Part shown: positions 13,659 to 27,778 of the stretch, piece by piece
How the letters are laid out: every line of letters begins with the position of its first letter
Numbering within the stretch: position 1 is the first letter of the stretch
Origin: Acanthacorydalis orientalis
Lineage: Eukaryota > Arthropoda > Insecta > Megaloptera > Corydalidae
Reading direction: 5' to 3'
NCBI GenBank assembly: GCA_034766995.1
Contig: CM068319.1
Span: 24,503,959-24,567,958, forward strand
DNA length: 64,000 nucleotides
Position numbers and translations under genes: made by a program
Notes under the pieces: model-generated
What the model saw: the letters and a program-made list of their open reading frames with translations, nothing else
What the model was told of the DNA's origin: nothing
The model's database searches: none

Positions 13659-14182
13659 CTTGTGGGATTAACGACACAACAACTTTACCAAATTTTCAGT
13701 AAATATTTCATGAGAAATGAAAAGATTAATTAATTTAGATATCACAAAATATTGTCACTTCTCTATAATTATAATTTTGCAGATAGAATATTCGTTGTTG
13801 AATCAGGGAAAATCCTTATTGACTTTATATATACAGAGGAATACCCCGAATTAAGACGCTTCGTTTAAAGTCGTTTCACACTTAGTGTCTTAAAAAAATT
13901 TCCACCTCGGCTCGATATTAACGACTGTGTTTCACACTTACGTCACTACATGGAATTAAAAAAATCCAAATTTGCTACATTTGAACGCGCATTTATATCA
14001 GTCCCATAAAATATACACATATCCGTATGTACATACATTATTCCAAATTATGTGACTTAATTTTTCCTTGGTATACTCGTATGTACAATTTGGTCCGATT
14101 CAAGTCATTACAAGTTGAATAGCAATTTTGCAAAACGTAACCACGTCGTAAGTCGGGGTATTCCTGTAGTATGGATGAATAG

Positions 14183-14209
14183 GTGTGTGTGTGTGTGTGT
14201 GCAAGTTAT

Positions 14210-14267
<58 letters not shown>
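14183..14267. repeat. (GT)n and (TA)n
   Basis: 18 bp of GT, 11 bp unique, then 56 bp of TA. Confidence 0.93.
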
Positions 14268-14269
<2 letters not shown>

Positions 14270-14654
14270 TTGCACATAACCATGCTTATTTTTGGTGCAT
14301 ACATGTGGGCATTTAAATAAAAACACACCGTTGAAGACATTCTTTAATACATTTTCACACAAATATTTTTAATTGAATATATAACGCAGGCGTACAAACA
14401 AAAAGTGACAGACGATCAGAAACATGATTAACGACAGAGATATGCAGTTTTATATTTGAATAATCTGCAATTAAACGCGAAGGTTACGAATTTAGAAAAT
14501 GAATAAATATAGTCTGAAAGTATCAAATAGTTAAAAACCTTGAAACCTTGTACGAGATTATGCGTTTACTTTCAGGATTAAGTAGTAAGAGTAATTATAT
14601 AATTACAAAAAAATTATTATTACTACAGAAAACGAGTTATGATATAGTTTTAAA

Positions 14655-14659
<5 letters not shown>

Positions 14660-14717
<58 letters not shown>
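14660..14717. repeat. (TA)n
   Basis: About 57 bp, pure. Confidence 0.95.
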
Positions 14718-14719
<2 letters not shown>

Positions 14720-15088
14720 GTATATAATTATAAAATCTAAACTAAAAGTGATCTTTTTTATTTAGTGTTTTTATTTCTTGCTTTATTTATTCTTATCTTA
14801 TATTTTTACAAAATTTTAAAAGATATATAATGCGTGCATTGGGACATTTTATGATTATTAGAAGGAAGTTACAAATTTTCTAAATAAATATCATTAAATT
14901 CTATTACTATGTCCTTACTGACATTTAAAAGAATAACTATTTTTTTACATTAAAAATAACACATGTTTGCAATACTTATTAATAAATAATAATTTATTAC
15001 ATTCAATACTCTTTTATAAAAAATGACAAAATATTCAAACTTCTTAAGAACAGCTAGGCCATTAAAATAATTTATAACTAATTTTCTC

Positions 15089-15120
<32 letters not shown>

Positions 15121-15751
15121 TTATGTATGTGTGTATCTATAAAGTTTTGTATACTAAAAATGAAATTATGAAGAGCGAATATAAAATGAATTTTGACTAC
15201 AAATCCTGATAGGTTCGAACACGTAAATTACAGAATCTAATATATTAAATTAATACACTTGAATGTTATTTATATTATGTTTTGTCACACCATTTGATAA
15301 TTTCGACATATAAAAATATTATTTAGGAACTGACAACGAAACAAAGATAATATATGTTATTAATACACAAAAGATAAAAATATGTCGTCAATGTTACATA
15401 ATAAAATTAAACAGCCATTATTTAATATAACAATATACATTTTGAAACCACAATCCACACAGTTTATTTTCAAACGGAAGAATATAATCACTGTTCCAGT
15501 CTTATTTGATAATCTGTATTCATTACCAGTACCGTTTAAGTATATCTAATGGAAAATTACTGTTAATGCTCTTCAGATGAACTTAATAAAATAAATGAAT
15601 TAATTTTAAGTAATTAAAACTGTAAACAGTATTCAATTGATCATATGTGAACCCTGCAAATTAACAACTTTTCTTCTTTACTTGTGTACATACAGTTGTG
15701 ATAGTTGGACCTATTAATTGCTCTGAGATTCTCAAACTAAATTAAATAATA

Positions 15752-15756
<5 letters not shown>

Positions 15757-15793
<37 letters not shown>
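15757..15793. repeat. (TA)n
   Basis: About 37 bp. Confidence 0.9.
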
Positions 15794-15799
<6 letters not shown>

Positions 15800-17479
15800 A
15801 TGTACGAACATTTACAGAAAGAGACGAAACTAGACTTTGCCGGAGTATTTTTTAAAGAATTTAAATAGTCTTTGTATGCAGTGTTTCCAATTACACCTAA
15901 GTTTTTGAAAAATATGAAAAACATAATACACACAGTTCTATTCAAAAATTTATTTTTCAAAGATATGCTAACAACTACTGTAAAAATTCTATATTATTGC
16001 CACTTATCATAATACATTTTTTTAAAAAAAATTCTACATATCAATGTTCTGAAAATGATAGTCTGGGTATCGAAATGTGCACAGGCACAATCTCAAAAAT
16101 GAGAAATAATCAAATATTGAACATTTTTGATAAGAAAAAAAATGTTCGGTTTGTGTCAAGTGAAGATTTCATTTGTAGGTCGCTTGTAAGTGCATTGATA
16201 AACTATTTCAGGCCAGACAATCGAATTTTATGCAAGTAATCGATATATTTTATATAAATATGAAACATTGTTGTGAATAATTATAATTGCATGCTTTTTA
16301 CCTGTGATCCTACTGATGTTTCCTGGCGGTTTACGTACTTTCAGTTCAGATAAATGTCAGTTATCCTACTTTCGATGGACATATACTAGTTGACTTAAAA
16401 AGTCAAAGATTGTCAGGATAATCATGTTGTAAATAATTAAATTCAGTAAATAAACACACGAAATTTAGATTAGTAGATTCTACTATTGTTTGAGAATTTA
16501 CATTACTTTCCAACATATTTAATACATTGAAAACAAAATGAAGGTTGTTACAAGGAGTTTATACGAGAATGTTCGACCGTATGTTCGGTCAAATATAAGA
16601 AAGATACGTTCGAATAATTGAACTTCGAAGTAGTGAAACCATCTACCTTATAATCTAAGATTGTAACCGTGAAATTGTTACTACTTTTTCGACTATATGA
16701 GAATTTAAAAGTTAATAATAAAATGAGTTAGAAACGAAAAATGACAATTTGTTCGAGCCGAAACAATAATTGGTATGAAATAGATTAAATGTACCAAAAA
16801 TAAGAGATATTAGATAAAAATATGTGATCGAAATATAGTTTTTTGTCACTAATACTTTCTTATATATTGAAATAATGTTTAAACAAGATTTTTTAACATT
16901 AAAATTTAAAAAAAATGTCACATCCGTCACTAAATAATAAAAAAATAAAAATACACAATAGTGAAAATACTGTTTTTTGTTTATTTCGGTCTCTTTTTCA
17001 AAGAAATGACAATCAGCGATAATATGTCATTTGTTGTAAATATAATTAATTAGTCTAATCGTACCATATTCGACAAATACTTCTATTCGATTCTAAAATT
17101 TTCATATATCCATTCTTGTGTATCTGTTTAAGTACAGTTTTCATTTATACAGTAAATATAATTCGAAACGGATTTGAATTCATTAAAATCAAAAACGTCA
17201 ACTATATTTATTGAAGTAAATCAGTATTACCCTATGTAAAACAAATAAACTATATTATGAATATCTTATATTCCACTCAAGCTGAATCGATTCTTCAACA
17301 GTGAATAGACGATCAATAATATGTAAGAAATAAAATTAAATCTCCAAAAATAGAGCAACATTTCTATAAGTAGACCCGCCTACGTGATAACATGGTATGC
17401 AATAAACACTGTGTACTTACAAGCGTAAAGAGTGGGAAGTCTAAAACCGATCGACGGAAGAAAAGCAAAATGAGACAAC

Positions 17480-17620
17480 ATACATATACACACATACACA
17501 TAAATATATACACACATACATATATACACATACATACACACACACACACATATATATATATATATGTGTGTGTGTATGTGTGCTGCGAGTGTATGTATAT
17601 GTACACATATATGTATATGA
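17480..17620. repeat. compound (CA)n-(TA)n-(TG)n, self-complementary
   Basis: TACA/CACA repeats run into ACACACACACA, a 15-bp TA core and GTGTGTGTGTATGTGTG. The order CA-TA-TG makes the central 50 bp or so a near-perfect palindrome. Confidence 0.93.
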
Positions 17621-18511
17621 CAGCAATGTTGTAATAGTGAATGGGTGGTAGGAAGGAGATGTTAACACCAAGTAGGTGGCGAGACTGAGGGTTAAAATTA
17701 ATCAATAAACTACGAGAACGGTGGGTATTGGGAGTAGGTAATGAGACGAAAGTATAAGATTTCGTATTTACTTGTCTAATTAATCTTTCCATATTATTAC
17801 GATCGAATGTTTGTAAGTACCGTTGGCCTCCTTTGAATTTCAAACGTTCAACACAAAAGAGTGTAATCAACTGAATAAGTATTCATTTGTTAACACGTTA
17901 TGATATTGTAAGAACGACTTTAATTTTGATAGTTTTCTATATTTAATGAGTTCAAGAACTCGTATTCCAATATATACAAAGTAAAACAACAATCAAGAAA
18001 TAGTAATTTATTTAAGTTCATTTATATTGTCTTGACAGCAATTTGTATTGTTTGTTGATAATTGTTTGGATGAAATAAACGGCAATAAATATCAAAACTC
18101 GTGCTTGCTTAATTAATTTGAGAATTGTTTAATCTTTGCTATAATTATTTTTTAACAAACCGTATAATTCGTCGAGAAAATATTACAAAACATATTTACA
18201 TAACTAGTTACGATTTTTTTTTATAATTTTACTGAACTGTTGGAAATATTACTTTTTAACACTTCATATAATATAACCAATTAAAAATCAGAAACTAATT
18301 AGAAATGAAAATTACTTAAAATACCGTTTAAATAATATATAAAAAATAAAACTTTATAATACATAGTTTTTGGTACAATATTCAAACGAATTACACATTT
18401 AACAGAATTGTTTCTAAACTTATCAATGATACTGATGATATTTTTGAATCTACTCTCTTCTGTCACTTCTGTGAAAGGAATTTTTAACATTTTGAACGAA
18501 GTGAAGAGTTT

Positions 18512-18514
<3 letters not shown>

Positions 18515-18576
<62 letters not shown>
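18515..18576. repeat. (TA)n
   Basis: About 62 bp, pure. Confidence 0.95.
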
Positions 18577-18578
<2 letters not shown>

Positions 18579-19309
18579 TTAAATAAAACAGATTGAGCGT
18601 TATGTTCGATTTTTCATTAATTGTTTTAAATTATTTATCACTCATTTGTGATAATGGATGAAGATATTTAAATTTTGTAAAAAAAAAAATGTTTGTTTTT
18701 TTTTTTAAGAGACACTAGGCAACTACTGACTACGAGGCAAGAAATTTAAAGACTCAAAATGAGATCAATTAATAAATGGAGAATAAATAATATAAAAAAA
18801 TGTATCACAAATGTGTGAAGGAATGAGACAGTAGATTGTTCAATTTATAAGAAATTACATGAGACCTGCATTTTTCACAAATGAATTCTTCTTTCGCCTC
18901 ACAAACTACAAATATTTTTATCAGGTCAAATGTTCAATAAACCATTATTGAAAATTTTAATTCTTACTTTTATGCTCGTCTAGATGGCGATACAATCTCC
19001 TTCAGAGAAAGAAGCTTGTGATAAAACTACACTGAGATTTTCAACTGTTAGTGGTTACTGAATTTTCAAAGGTTGATATATAGATTACTGTAAATTTTAT
19101 CAAATTGTTTCATTAGTAACAATACACAAAATATAGTATTTTGTTAATTATTACTGAAACGTTATAAAGTAATTAGTACACATATGTGTTCTAATAAAAA
19201 ACACAAAACGAACAACATAGCAGATAATAGTAAATAAAAGTCAGATTTATAACTCGTATAATAATTTTTAGAAACCCAAAACTGTAAATAACGAAGATTA
19301 CATCACGTT

Positions 19310-19630
19310 TCACCCATTCACTCCGCATCATTCTAAAATCCAGCATGTTTGTCGTGCGACCATCGCCACTTCAATTTACCAAAATATCTACGTGCAGTAC
19401 TTCCGCTCTGTACCAGCAATATTGATGCGAAACGTCCGATAAAGGATAGACATACGTGTTTATATAAAAGAGAATTATACCATTCCTTTCTTATCGACAA
19501 CATTCATGTTTATATTTGTTAAATTAAATTTTCTTCCTGTGACGACCAATGGTATATCTGGTTCTGAATAAAGGAGAACGCATAAACTACAGTAATGCCG
19601 AAAATAAAGGTTTTTCTCGTCGGGACGTAA
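19310..19630. other. complex patch with a TATA-like motif
   Basis: Non-repetitive sequence with CG dinucleotides and TTTATATAAAAGAG at about 19459-19472 on the plus strand. A TATA-like string carries little weight in DNA this A+T-rich, and no gene follows on that strand. Confidence 0.2.
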
Positions 19631-19881
19631 TGTATGTTTGTGGAAAATTGCAATTTTAATACGAGCGTGTATTTTGTTTCTTTAAATTTATCTATAATAA
19701 AACGATATTAAGAAGCCGCCTTTGATTACTCAACTTTAATAAATTAAAATATTTAATATGTTCATTGGAAAATCGCCGGCGATAAAATTTAATCAAATTT
19801 TGAATTGTACCAAATTATTAAAGAAAATATTTTAAATTTATAAAAAGTTATTATCAATTTACATCATTTTTTGTTCTGTTA

Positions 19882-19885
<4 letters not shown>

Positions 19886-19961
<76 letters not shown>
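19886..19961. repeat. (TA)n
   Basis: About 76 bp, pure. Confidence 0.95.
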
Positions 19962-19964
<3 letters not shown>

Positions 19965-20496
19965 TTATACTGATGTATGTCAAACTAAATTCTTAAATTA
20001 TGTACATCAACAAATATACTAAAACAAGTTTAACTAGAGCGAACTCTTGAGTCGTTGAGTCAAAATTTAGTCAGTTTTTATTAATACTTCAAGTGTAACT
20101 GCAGAACAGAAATAAATTGTCATTCTGTAAGAAGTGATTCTTTTCTTGTTTACAGAGAAACTCTGAATCATTTTAAAGTGTAATTTATATATAAATTATC
20201 TGTATTCCTGGTAAATGATAATAATCAATACATTATTTGTTTATTTAGACCTAAAAATAAGCATGTGAGTAACGTTACTACACAAACTGAATAAACTTTA
20301 TATCTAAAAACAGATTTTATATTCAAAAATAATAAGAAGTCGAGCATATCTAAAATATATTTGAAAATATTTTATTTGCATTTTTTAAATTAATTTTAGT
20401 CAGGCATTAAAACAATTTTGTTTTGCATGTGTTGCTGCTTTACAATCATGAGAAGACTCGTCGATCAATGATTTCACAGGGTAAATCTCTCTTCTT

Positions 20497-20580
<84 letters not shown>

Positions 20581-20618
20581 AACTCTGTGTGTGTAAGCGC
20601 GTGTGCGTGCATGCACGT
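20497..20618. repeat. (CT)n-(TA)n-(TG/CG) compound
   Basis: CT run, 54 bp of TA, then GTGTGTGTAAGCGCGTGTGC: alternating purine-pyrimidine DNA of the Z-prone kind at the right end. Confidence 0.93.
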
Positions 20619-20829
20619 GTTAATTGTTTTGTTCCCTCGACAACTTTTTTATAATGGTTTTGTTAAAATGTTAATGTTGTCTGTTTCTTAATCTAAAAAG
20701 AGCATTCGTCTCTTTGAAGATAATGAATAATCTCTCATTAAACCGGTGTAATTTAATCGAAACAAGATTTATGTACTAATTTACCATTTATTAGTAAACA
20801 AGGGATATCTGTAACTTGAAGAACAAAAT

Positions 20830-21130
20830 CAATCGAGAGCTAACAGCATACTATTCGATGACAACAGTGGATAAATGTGCATTTATCTGTCGAATCGTAA
20901 ACCATCCGAGGCTCTCTGTTGTCTGGAATCCACGTTAGTTACGCTTGTGGTATTGCACACAGCACATTTGCCAATTCCGCAGCCTGGCAATAACTTATGA
21001 TTAAATTCCTGCTCACAAGTCGTACCACATTATCATCAATTTAATTAAGAGAATGACATCATGTGTAATAGTGTTTCAGTGAAATAAGGCATCGTCGTTC
21101 TTTATAGTTGATCGTTACTGACGCATGATT
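20830..21130. other. complex non-repetitive patch
   Basis: About 300 bp with balanced composition (CATCCGAGGCTCTCTGTTG, CCGCAGCCTGGCAATAAC, AGGCATCGTCGTTC) and no simple repeats or open frame. Candidate conserved non-coding sequence of the mam intron. Confidence 0.25.
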
Positions 21131-21414
21131 TACTTGTCGTCATAAAATATAAAGCCCATTTGCTCGCATTTTTTAAATACATTTTATTTTGCAGAGAATC
21201 CTTTAGACTAAATCAAAAATAATATCAAAAAATCTATTCGGGTTCTCGACTTTGTAAAATACAACTTTTAATCCTGCACATACATCATTAACATATATCC
21301 ACAAAATCTTTATTTAAACTGTCAAAATTTGATAAACTGTAGCTTCTGTATTGCACGTTAAAATTAATAAGATAATTCAGATAACTTCATATAATACATA
21401 CATACATACATATG

Positions 21415-21416
21415 TG

Positions 21417-21491
<75 letters not shown>

Positions 21492-21500
21492 GTACATATC
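21415..21500. repeat. (TA)n with TATG interruptions
   Basis: Two runs of about 20 and 45 bp, flanked by TACATACATACATATG and TATGTACATATC. Confidence 0.93.
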
Positions 21501-22494
21501 ATATATAACAAATGTAACCATTTCATGACTATAGTGAGCAAACGTTTTGTGGATACATTTATAGCATTTACTTTTATAATGAGCTCGTTTCATAGATATA
21601 CTTGAAAAAAAAATGGTTTTCTCTAACAACTTTATTCTTTGTCTAATCGATGGAAAATTCTATCTTTTGAACAGGTAAAAGATAACTGTCCTGCGCATTA
21701 TCAAAATTAATTTCATCGAATACTAAGTAGCTACATCGTCTCTTTCACTGCAATATCTATTTTACAGTCAATGAATGAATATGGGTGTAATCAGAAGATT
21801 GAGATTTTTGTAAAAAAATTATTTACATATAAACAACATAAGACAAGAAGTTATTAAGAATATAATGATTTTAGACACTATAAATGAAACGAATGATTCA
21901 AAGAACAATCTTTTATCTACAACCATACTCAACTGTTTCTAGACATGCATGCATGTATTATTTAAATTTCACATTTATTTGTTACTTAACATGTTTATTG
22001 CTTTTTAGCATAACTTACAATCATATTATTTGACTTTGTACAGAAAAGTATATCTGTGAAATTTATGTGACCAACAGGCAACGATCATAACGAAGAAATC
22101 TAATCGATTCGACAGTATTCGCTATAACCGAGTTCAACTATGTATACACACACATACATACATTCATATATATATATATAATGTTTATGCATTCAGTCAC
22201 TAAGTTAAATTTTCCAAGAGATAATAAAGGACAGAAAGAAAGATTGCATTTATGTCTTCATCTACTATAAATCCTCGGAGGATAAGTACATCGTCACGGA
22301 TTGTATTTCCCGGTGGAATAAAGTTGATGGATGAAAATAATGAAGGGTCTTTATTATGAAGTTTGCTAGCGAACCAACAGAATACGCGTACAGTCTATGT
22401 CGAAATATTTCCAGGAGTAATACATACATACTACAGTATTATTATAATCTAAAATTAATTGTAGACGCATACTTTTGTGTCTTTATTTATAATC

Positions 22495-22495
<1 letters not shown>

Positions 22496-22538
<43 letters not shown>
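22496..22538. repeat. (TA)n-(GA)n
   Basis: 21 bp of TA directly joined to 22 bp of GA. Confidence 0.92.
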
Positions 22539-22539
<1 letters not shown>

Positions 22540-23437
22540 AATTACATGTTTTTATCAAATGAATGTAAGGATTACGCATACCAGTTTGCTGTCAATCATT
22601 TAAATATAAATTGATGATTGTATTCGCCCATACACTATTTTAGAAAAAATAATTATTAAACTATTTCACTTTGAAAATATGAAAGTAAATTTATTAAAAT
22701 TATTTTTTTTTGTACTTATGACAGTGACGCAATCGAAAAGGTATTGCAATATCTAAATAAATAATGCTTGTTTATTACAAATTTTGATGCAAGGACTTTT
22801 GTGGTAGTACAATTCATTGTCCTAGTCGTCTTCATGCTTTTGCTTCAGACACTGTAATTCATTATTGACAGTGAATTTATCAACAATAACTATGAACCAT
22901 TTAGAAAAATGTAGTAGGAATTTTGATCAATTTGAAAAAGGTGTATTAGAAAGGATTTACTGTTCTGCATAAATTTAATTCTATTACGATACCAATACAG
23001 TAATATTGTATTTCTAATAAAAAGTAAATCTTATTTAATTTGTTAAAAAATAATACTTATTTTATAACACAGAAAATAGCTCTGTTTGATCATTTATATA
23101 TAAATGGATAGGTACATATTCAAAATACAAAAAAAGCAAATGCGTTTGGTTTCATTTTCGTTATAATTTTCATTATAAATTAAAAAACCGTAAGGATTGT
23201 AAGAATTTACTTTAAAAATGAAAATTCTACAAGATAAGCATCAATAAATAAATATAAATATATATATATAGTTTTGATCTTATATACATGGTCACAAGAG
23301 AGGTATGTAATATAGAAATAAAATTATAAATGTATTATACTACAGTACTCCCTTTCATTTAAATATTCGAATGATTATTATAAAGACAAAATATGTTATA
23401 CAATACAGACATGGATAAGCCATTACTTTTATATATG

Positions 23438-23441
<4 letters not shown>

Positions 23442-23503
<62 letters not shown>
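23442..23503. repeat. (TA)n
   Basis: About 62 bp, about 310 bp beyond the mam donor at 23814, followed by GACACACACGTGTG. Confidence 0.95.
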
Positions 23504-23512
<9 letters not shown>

Positions 23513-23812
23513 GTGTGTTTGTAGATACGTATTACGTACGTATAAACTTTATATACATATGCTCAATGCAATACCAATTAATAGTTATGTTGTGAAGGTT
23601 GTATTTTGATTAGCTGATTAACAATAAGTCTCGAATTCCAATTCAATAATACAATATTTCGTTATTTTTCTATCATTGTTTGATATGTTTAATAGTTATT
23701 AACAACAATACGATTAAAGTACAATAAAAAAATATACAAATGCAATGAATTTTATAATTATTATATATTGCTCATCTAGGTTCGATACCTAAGATAAATA
23801 AAAATAATTCTT

Positions 23813-23814
23813 AC
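23813..23814 (-). other. splice donor of the central exon
   Basis: Minus-strand GGTATTCAG|GTAAGAATT. Beyond it the frame reads A+T-rich, unconserved sequence for 12 codons to a stop, as expected for intron. Confidence 0.88.
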
Positions 23815-25182
23815 CTGAATACCGTGCCCCGGTTGACTGATATGTAACTGTTGTGCCTGATTGATTTGTAATGTTGTTCCACTTTGTTGCGGGTTGCCTC
23901 CTGGACCTGATGGCGGTCGAGGAGGAGGACCATTTTGTGGCCCACCACTCGGTCCTCCACCTCTAGGCATATAACCGGGACTACCGTGATTTGCACTGGG
24001 ACTTCCATACGGAGAATATTGTTGCTTGTACATGCCGGGTCCGGATGGTCCGTTTCCACTTTTCGGTTGATTATTAAACATATTTAACTCTTGTTTAATC
24101 ATTTCAGGGGGCTGAGGGAAACCGGTATTTTTATTATGGAAATTGACATTCTGCTGATTCGAGTTTGGACTACCACCGATAAAATCATTACCAGGAAATT
24201 GAAAATCTGTATAAGGGGATCTAGAGTTCGACACTCTTGTACCAGCTGGGTTGAACGCTAAACCCATCTGATTTTTATGTTGATGTTGTTCCGCCATTTG
24301 TTTAAGAGTTTGCGCGGCCGGACTCAATTCCGTTTTCGTAAAGTCCATATTCGAGTACGGAATTCGATTCTTATTAAGACCTTGCCCTTCGTATACAGGA
24401 GGCGAATACGCATTTTGCAACATTGGACTTTGTGAACTCTTCACGTCGAGTACATTTTGGTTTTGTTGGTGCACTAAGTTGAGGTCTTTCGTGTCCTCAA
24501 CTTTCATGTCATTTGGAGGATGATTATTTATATTACCAATATCATTATTATTATTACTACCGACAACCCCGCTACAATTCGCACCTATAACACTTTTATC
24601 TTCGAAATCAAAGTCTTTCATAAATTCAGGATTCAAGTCACTTATTTCACTAATTAAATTTTTGAGATCTTCTGAATTGATGATTTCTTCATTTGTATCA
24701 TCACCCATAAGATCTGAAAAACCTGGAAACGAATTACCACCGTTGGCCTGAGCGTCTTTTTCTAAGGCCGCCGCACACTGATCTAAATCCGCGAAATCAT
24801 TATCAGGTTCTTGTTTACACTCGACAAGTGTTCCGATATCAACACAGCCAATATTAGAGTTCGGTCGAAGGCTACCGGAAGCCGGTGTCGAAGGATTCGA
24901 TGATTTCGGTGAAGCAACATCACTTTTCACCGAAGCGTTTGTTAACGCTTTAACAGTCACATTCGTTGAAATTTGCTGTGGTTGCGAATTTGCTGCAGAT
25001 GTTGTGAATTCAAGTTGCTGTACGATTTCTACGGAGAATTTCATCGGGCCCTCGTTGCCCTGATGACCACCGTGAGCTTGATTGTGTTGGGTGGTGCACT
25101 GAAGTTTTACAGGAGGTTCAAGTCCGTCTGGTCCGCTTACATTATCCATATCATCGTTTGTTCTTTTCAGGAATTTTTGCTG
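23815..25182 (-). CDS. mam: mastermind, large central exon (acidic and low-complexity region)
   Basis: Second visible mastermind exon, 456 codons, entered in phase 0 after TTGTTACAG and leaving in phase 0 at CAG|GTAAGA. Residue numbers are within this exon. Residues 1-8 (QQKFLKRT) continue the basic stretch. VECKQEPDNDF is at 120-130. An acidic amphipathic segment, EDLKNLISEISDLNPEF, is at 171-187, followed by DFDFEDK (190-196); this is the type of acidic cluster found in Mam proteins. An Asn run is at 210-213. MKVED (226-230) and IKQE (362-365) fit the psi-K-x-E sumoylation consensus, which is an inference only. Residues 386-435 are P/G/S-rich (SGGPQNGPPPRPPSGPGG). The exon ends LHISQPGHGIQ, after which insect Mam proteins continue. 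Gln homopolymers typical of Drosophila Mam are short here. Downstream exons are not in the window. Confidence 0.93.
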
Positions 25183-25184
25183 CT
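25183..25184 (-). other. splice acceptor of the central exon (tandem CAGCAG)
   Basis: Minus-strand TTGTTACAG|CAGCAAAAATTC. The acceptor AG is immediately followed by CAG, giving a NAGNAG arrangement in which the second AG (25180-25181) could also be used, with loss of one Gln codon. Confidence 0.85.
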
Positions 25185-27255
25185 GTAACAAGAATTATGA
25201 ATTAATTATACACATTATAAAAACGCGTGTAATATAAGTATGTGTCTGGTTCTAGTATAAAAAACAAATGAACTTATTACATATTTTAATTACAAAAAAA
25301 GCTATTAGTCATTTTCGATTGAATGAATAATCCTGAATTACATTCAGAATCAACATGGAAACCACAAGATAATGAACTATATGGACATATTTTTATTTTA
25401 AGATAACGAATATTTAAATTGTTTTGGAATGATATGAAAGTGTACATATTTATATATAAGAAAATAGTTCAAAAAAATATTTTTACCTTTATAGAAAAAA
25501 ATACATACTTATAAAAATATAACTAAATTTCTCAGTCTTCATTATAAATAATTAAAACACAAATTATCAGTATGAGTAAGTATGATACAGGTAAGACATC
25601 AACATTTTTTTAGTTTCTTTTGAAAGAAAGAATAATACGTGTGTGGTATTACGAGTACAGAGGCTAAGAATTCTGAATCTATAAGATTTAATTTTGGCAC
25701 AAATCATTCTCTGTTAAATAATTACAGCGAAGGGAAGAGTACACATTTTAAATGTAATATTTTAAAGTAAAATGCAGATTATACGGATTTCTCTCTACAA
25801 TGTGATTAAATAGAGCGTATAAATGATGATGTAGACCAAGGCTTCGTGATTGTTTCATGTCCGTAATTGTTTAAGTGATAAATACAGTCAAATGAATGGC
25901 CCGCATATATGTTGCATAGTTATATAAACGAAGAAATAAAATACTGATATTAAAATTTAGTATTATATTAATTTCTAACAATTATGAGTATAACAAATAT
26001 TTTCATAGGAATTTTATTTCTTCCATTTCTCTGATACACTCTACGAACTTTTGATTTGTTTCCATGAAAATCACATGAGCTATTATTTTGGAGAAATCGA
26101 TTACTCAAATAAATAGAGTTTAATTTACATTTATGACTATATATTGTTTTTATACTTCGTGTTTTTTAAATATTTTTTTAAAATATGCTGGAAATTCTCA
26201 AAATGTTTAATAATCATTTGTAATTACAAAATATTTCGATCAACTTTTTTTCAATTTACTAAGTACATAGAAATTACATAACATGCCATCTGATACAGAA
26301 TAAAATTTTTGTTTTAAAAATGTTTTGCACTGAAAATCATCATTTTATCAATATGATATTAATATATGCTTTTCACAATTTAATATTCAGAACCAATAAA
26401 ATTGATTTTTTTTTTGAATATTTCATTTATCAAAGGAAAATATTAATTACTCAGTAATACATAATATAATCAGAATTAAGTAAGTTTTTTAATTTATAAT
26501 TACTTAATGACCTGAATATATTCTTTAAAGAATCAAAGTCATCTGTATATAATTAAACGTAATATTAATAATTTATAATTAAAAAAAATCTTTCTGAGAC
26601 TAAAACATTATTTTTCAGTTAAATTCTATTTAAAATTTTAGACTAAGATGTTAACTTTCCATTACTTTCTTACCCGTCTTGAATTTCAAACTTAACAAAT
26701 TAAAAATGTAAATATATTATAAACTATGCGACGTTAATAAGTTTTTGTTTATTTTTTTGTTAAAAAAGAACTAAATTAGTAAATGTGCGCAATATTTTTT
26801 AATTTAAAATCACTTTTTTATATAAATCCTATGTAGATATTAAGAAACATTGAGTTATTTCACAATGACGTACGAATTTGTCGTTAAATATTAATTTAAA
26901 ATTTAAACATTTGATATTGGTTATCTATCACTCAAATGACTCATGAACATAAATATCAAAAAAAGTGTAGTTAACTTCTAAAGATAAAAATTTTTGCGTT
27001 TTATTATTCTGTAAAAATATTATTGTGTATAAACGATTATATTAATTGTCAGAAAAAAAGTAAAAATATACTAATTTGATAATGAAATAGTTATTAATAC
27101 ATCATGTTTGCGTATATATTTATAGTTAAAGTCAAGTTAATAAGTAACAAACTAAAAATAATTCTAGTTTTTTTTTACAACCTTGTTACCTAATTGTTTT
27201 AATTATTAACTCATTTTTACAATGACTCTAATTTTTAAATCTGTTTTAAATACGG

Positions 27256-27261
<6 letters not shown>

Positions 27262-27324
<63 letters not shown>
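27262..27324. repeat. (TA)n
   Basis: About 63 bp; first array upstream of the central exon, 2.1 kb from its acceptor. Confidence 0.95.
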
Positions 27325-27326
<2 letters not shown>

Positions 27327-27778
27327 TTCCGGAAAGACATCGAAATATTTCATAAAAATAAGATAAATTATTAAAAACGAACAAATAAACATTGATTATA
27401 ATAAAGAGAATATGTTTTGTTGCAGAATCGCTTCTTTTAACACCCATTTCAAATTTCATATTATATGATTTATGTAAATTGCGTGTTTAGTGATTATTAT
27501 AAAATTTAAAATAAATAACATACATTTTGTACTGTACATACAGTTTTAAATACACTATAGATAAATATTATCACCTATTATCGGAAACATATCATAAATA
27601 AATATCAACTTGCGGCGAATTGCACACAGGATATAATCTGTTGAAGTCAAAATAATAAAAGTTAATAAATTAATTCCGTACTACAATAAGTTCTATAAAT
27701 AATATGCAGTTTTAATTAACGTACAAATACGTACATAATGTTAACAATTAGAGAGAGAGAGAGAATTACGTAGTAATT

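Noticed and set aside
17364..17870. 168-codon minus-strand frame
   Set aside because: Its middle is the translated CA/TA/TG compound repeat (Cys-Val-Tyr-Ile-His patterns). The ends show no known family.
23811..24059. Second minus-strand frame overlapping the central mam exon
   Set aside because: Alternative-frame shadow of the same exon without its own similarity.
24973..25188. Plus-strand open frame opposite the central mam exon
   Set aside because: Antisense shadow of a coding exon; the mam frame has family similarity and proper splice sites.
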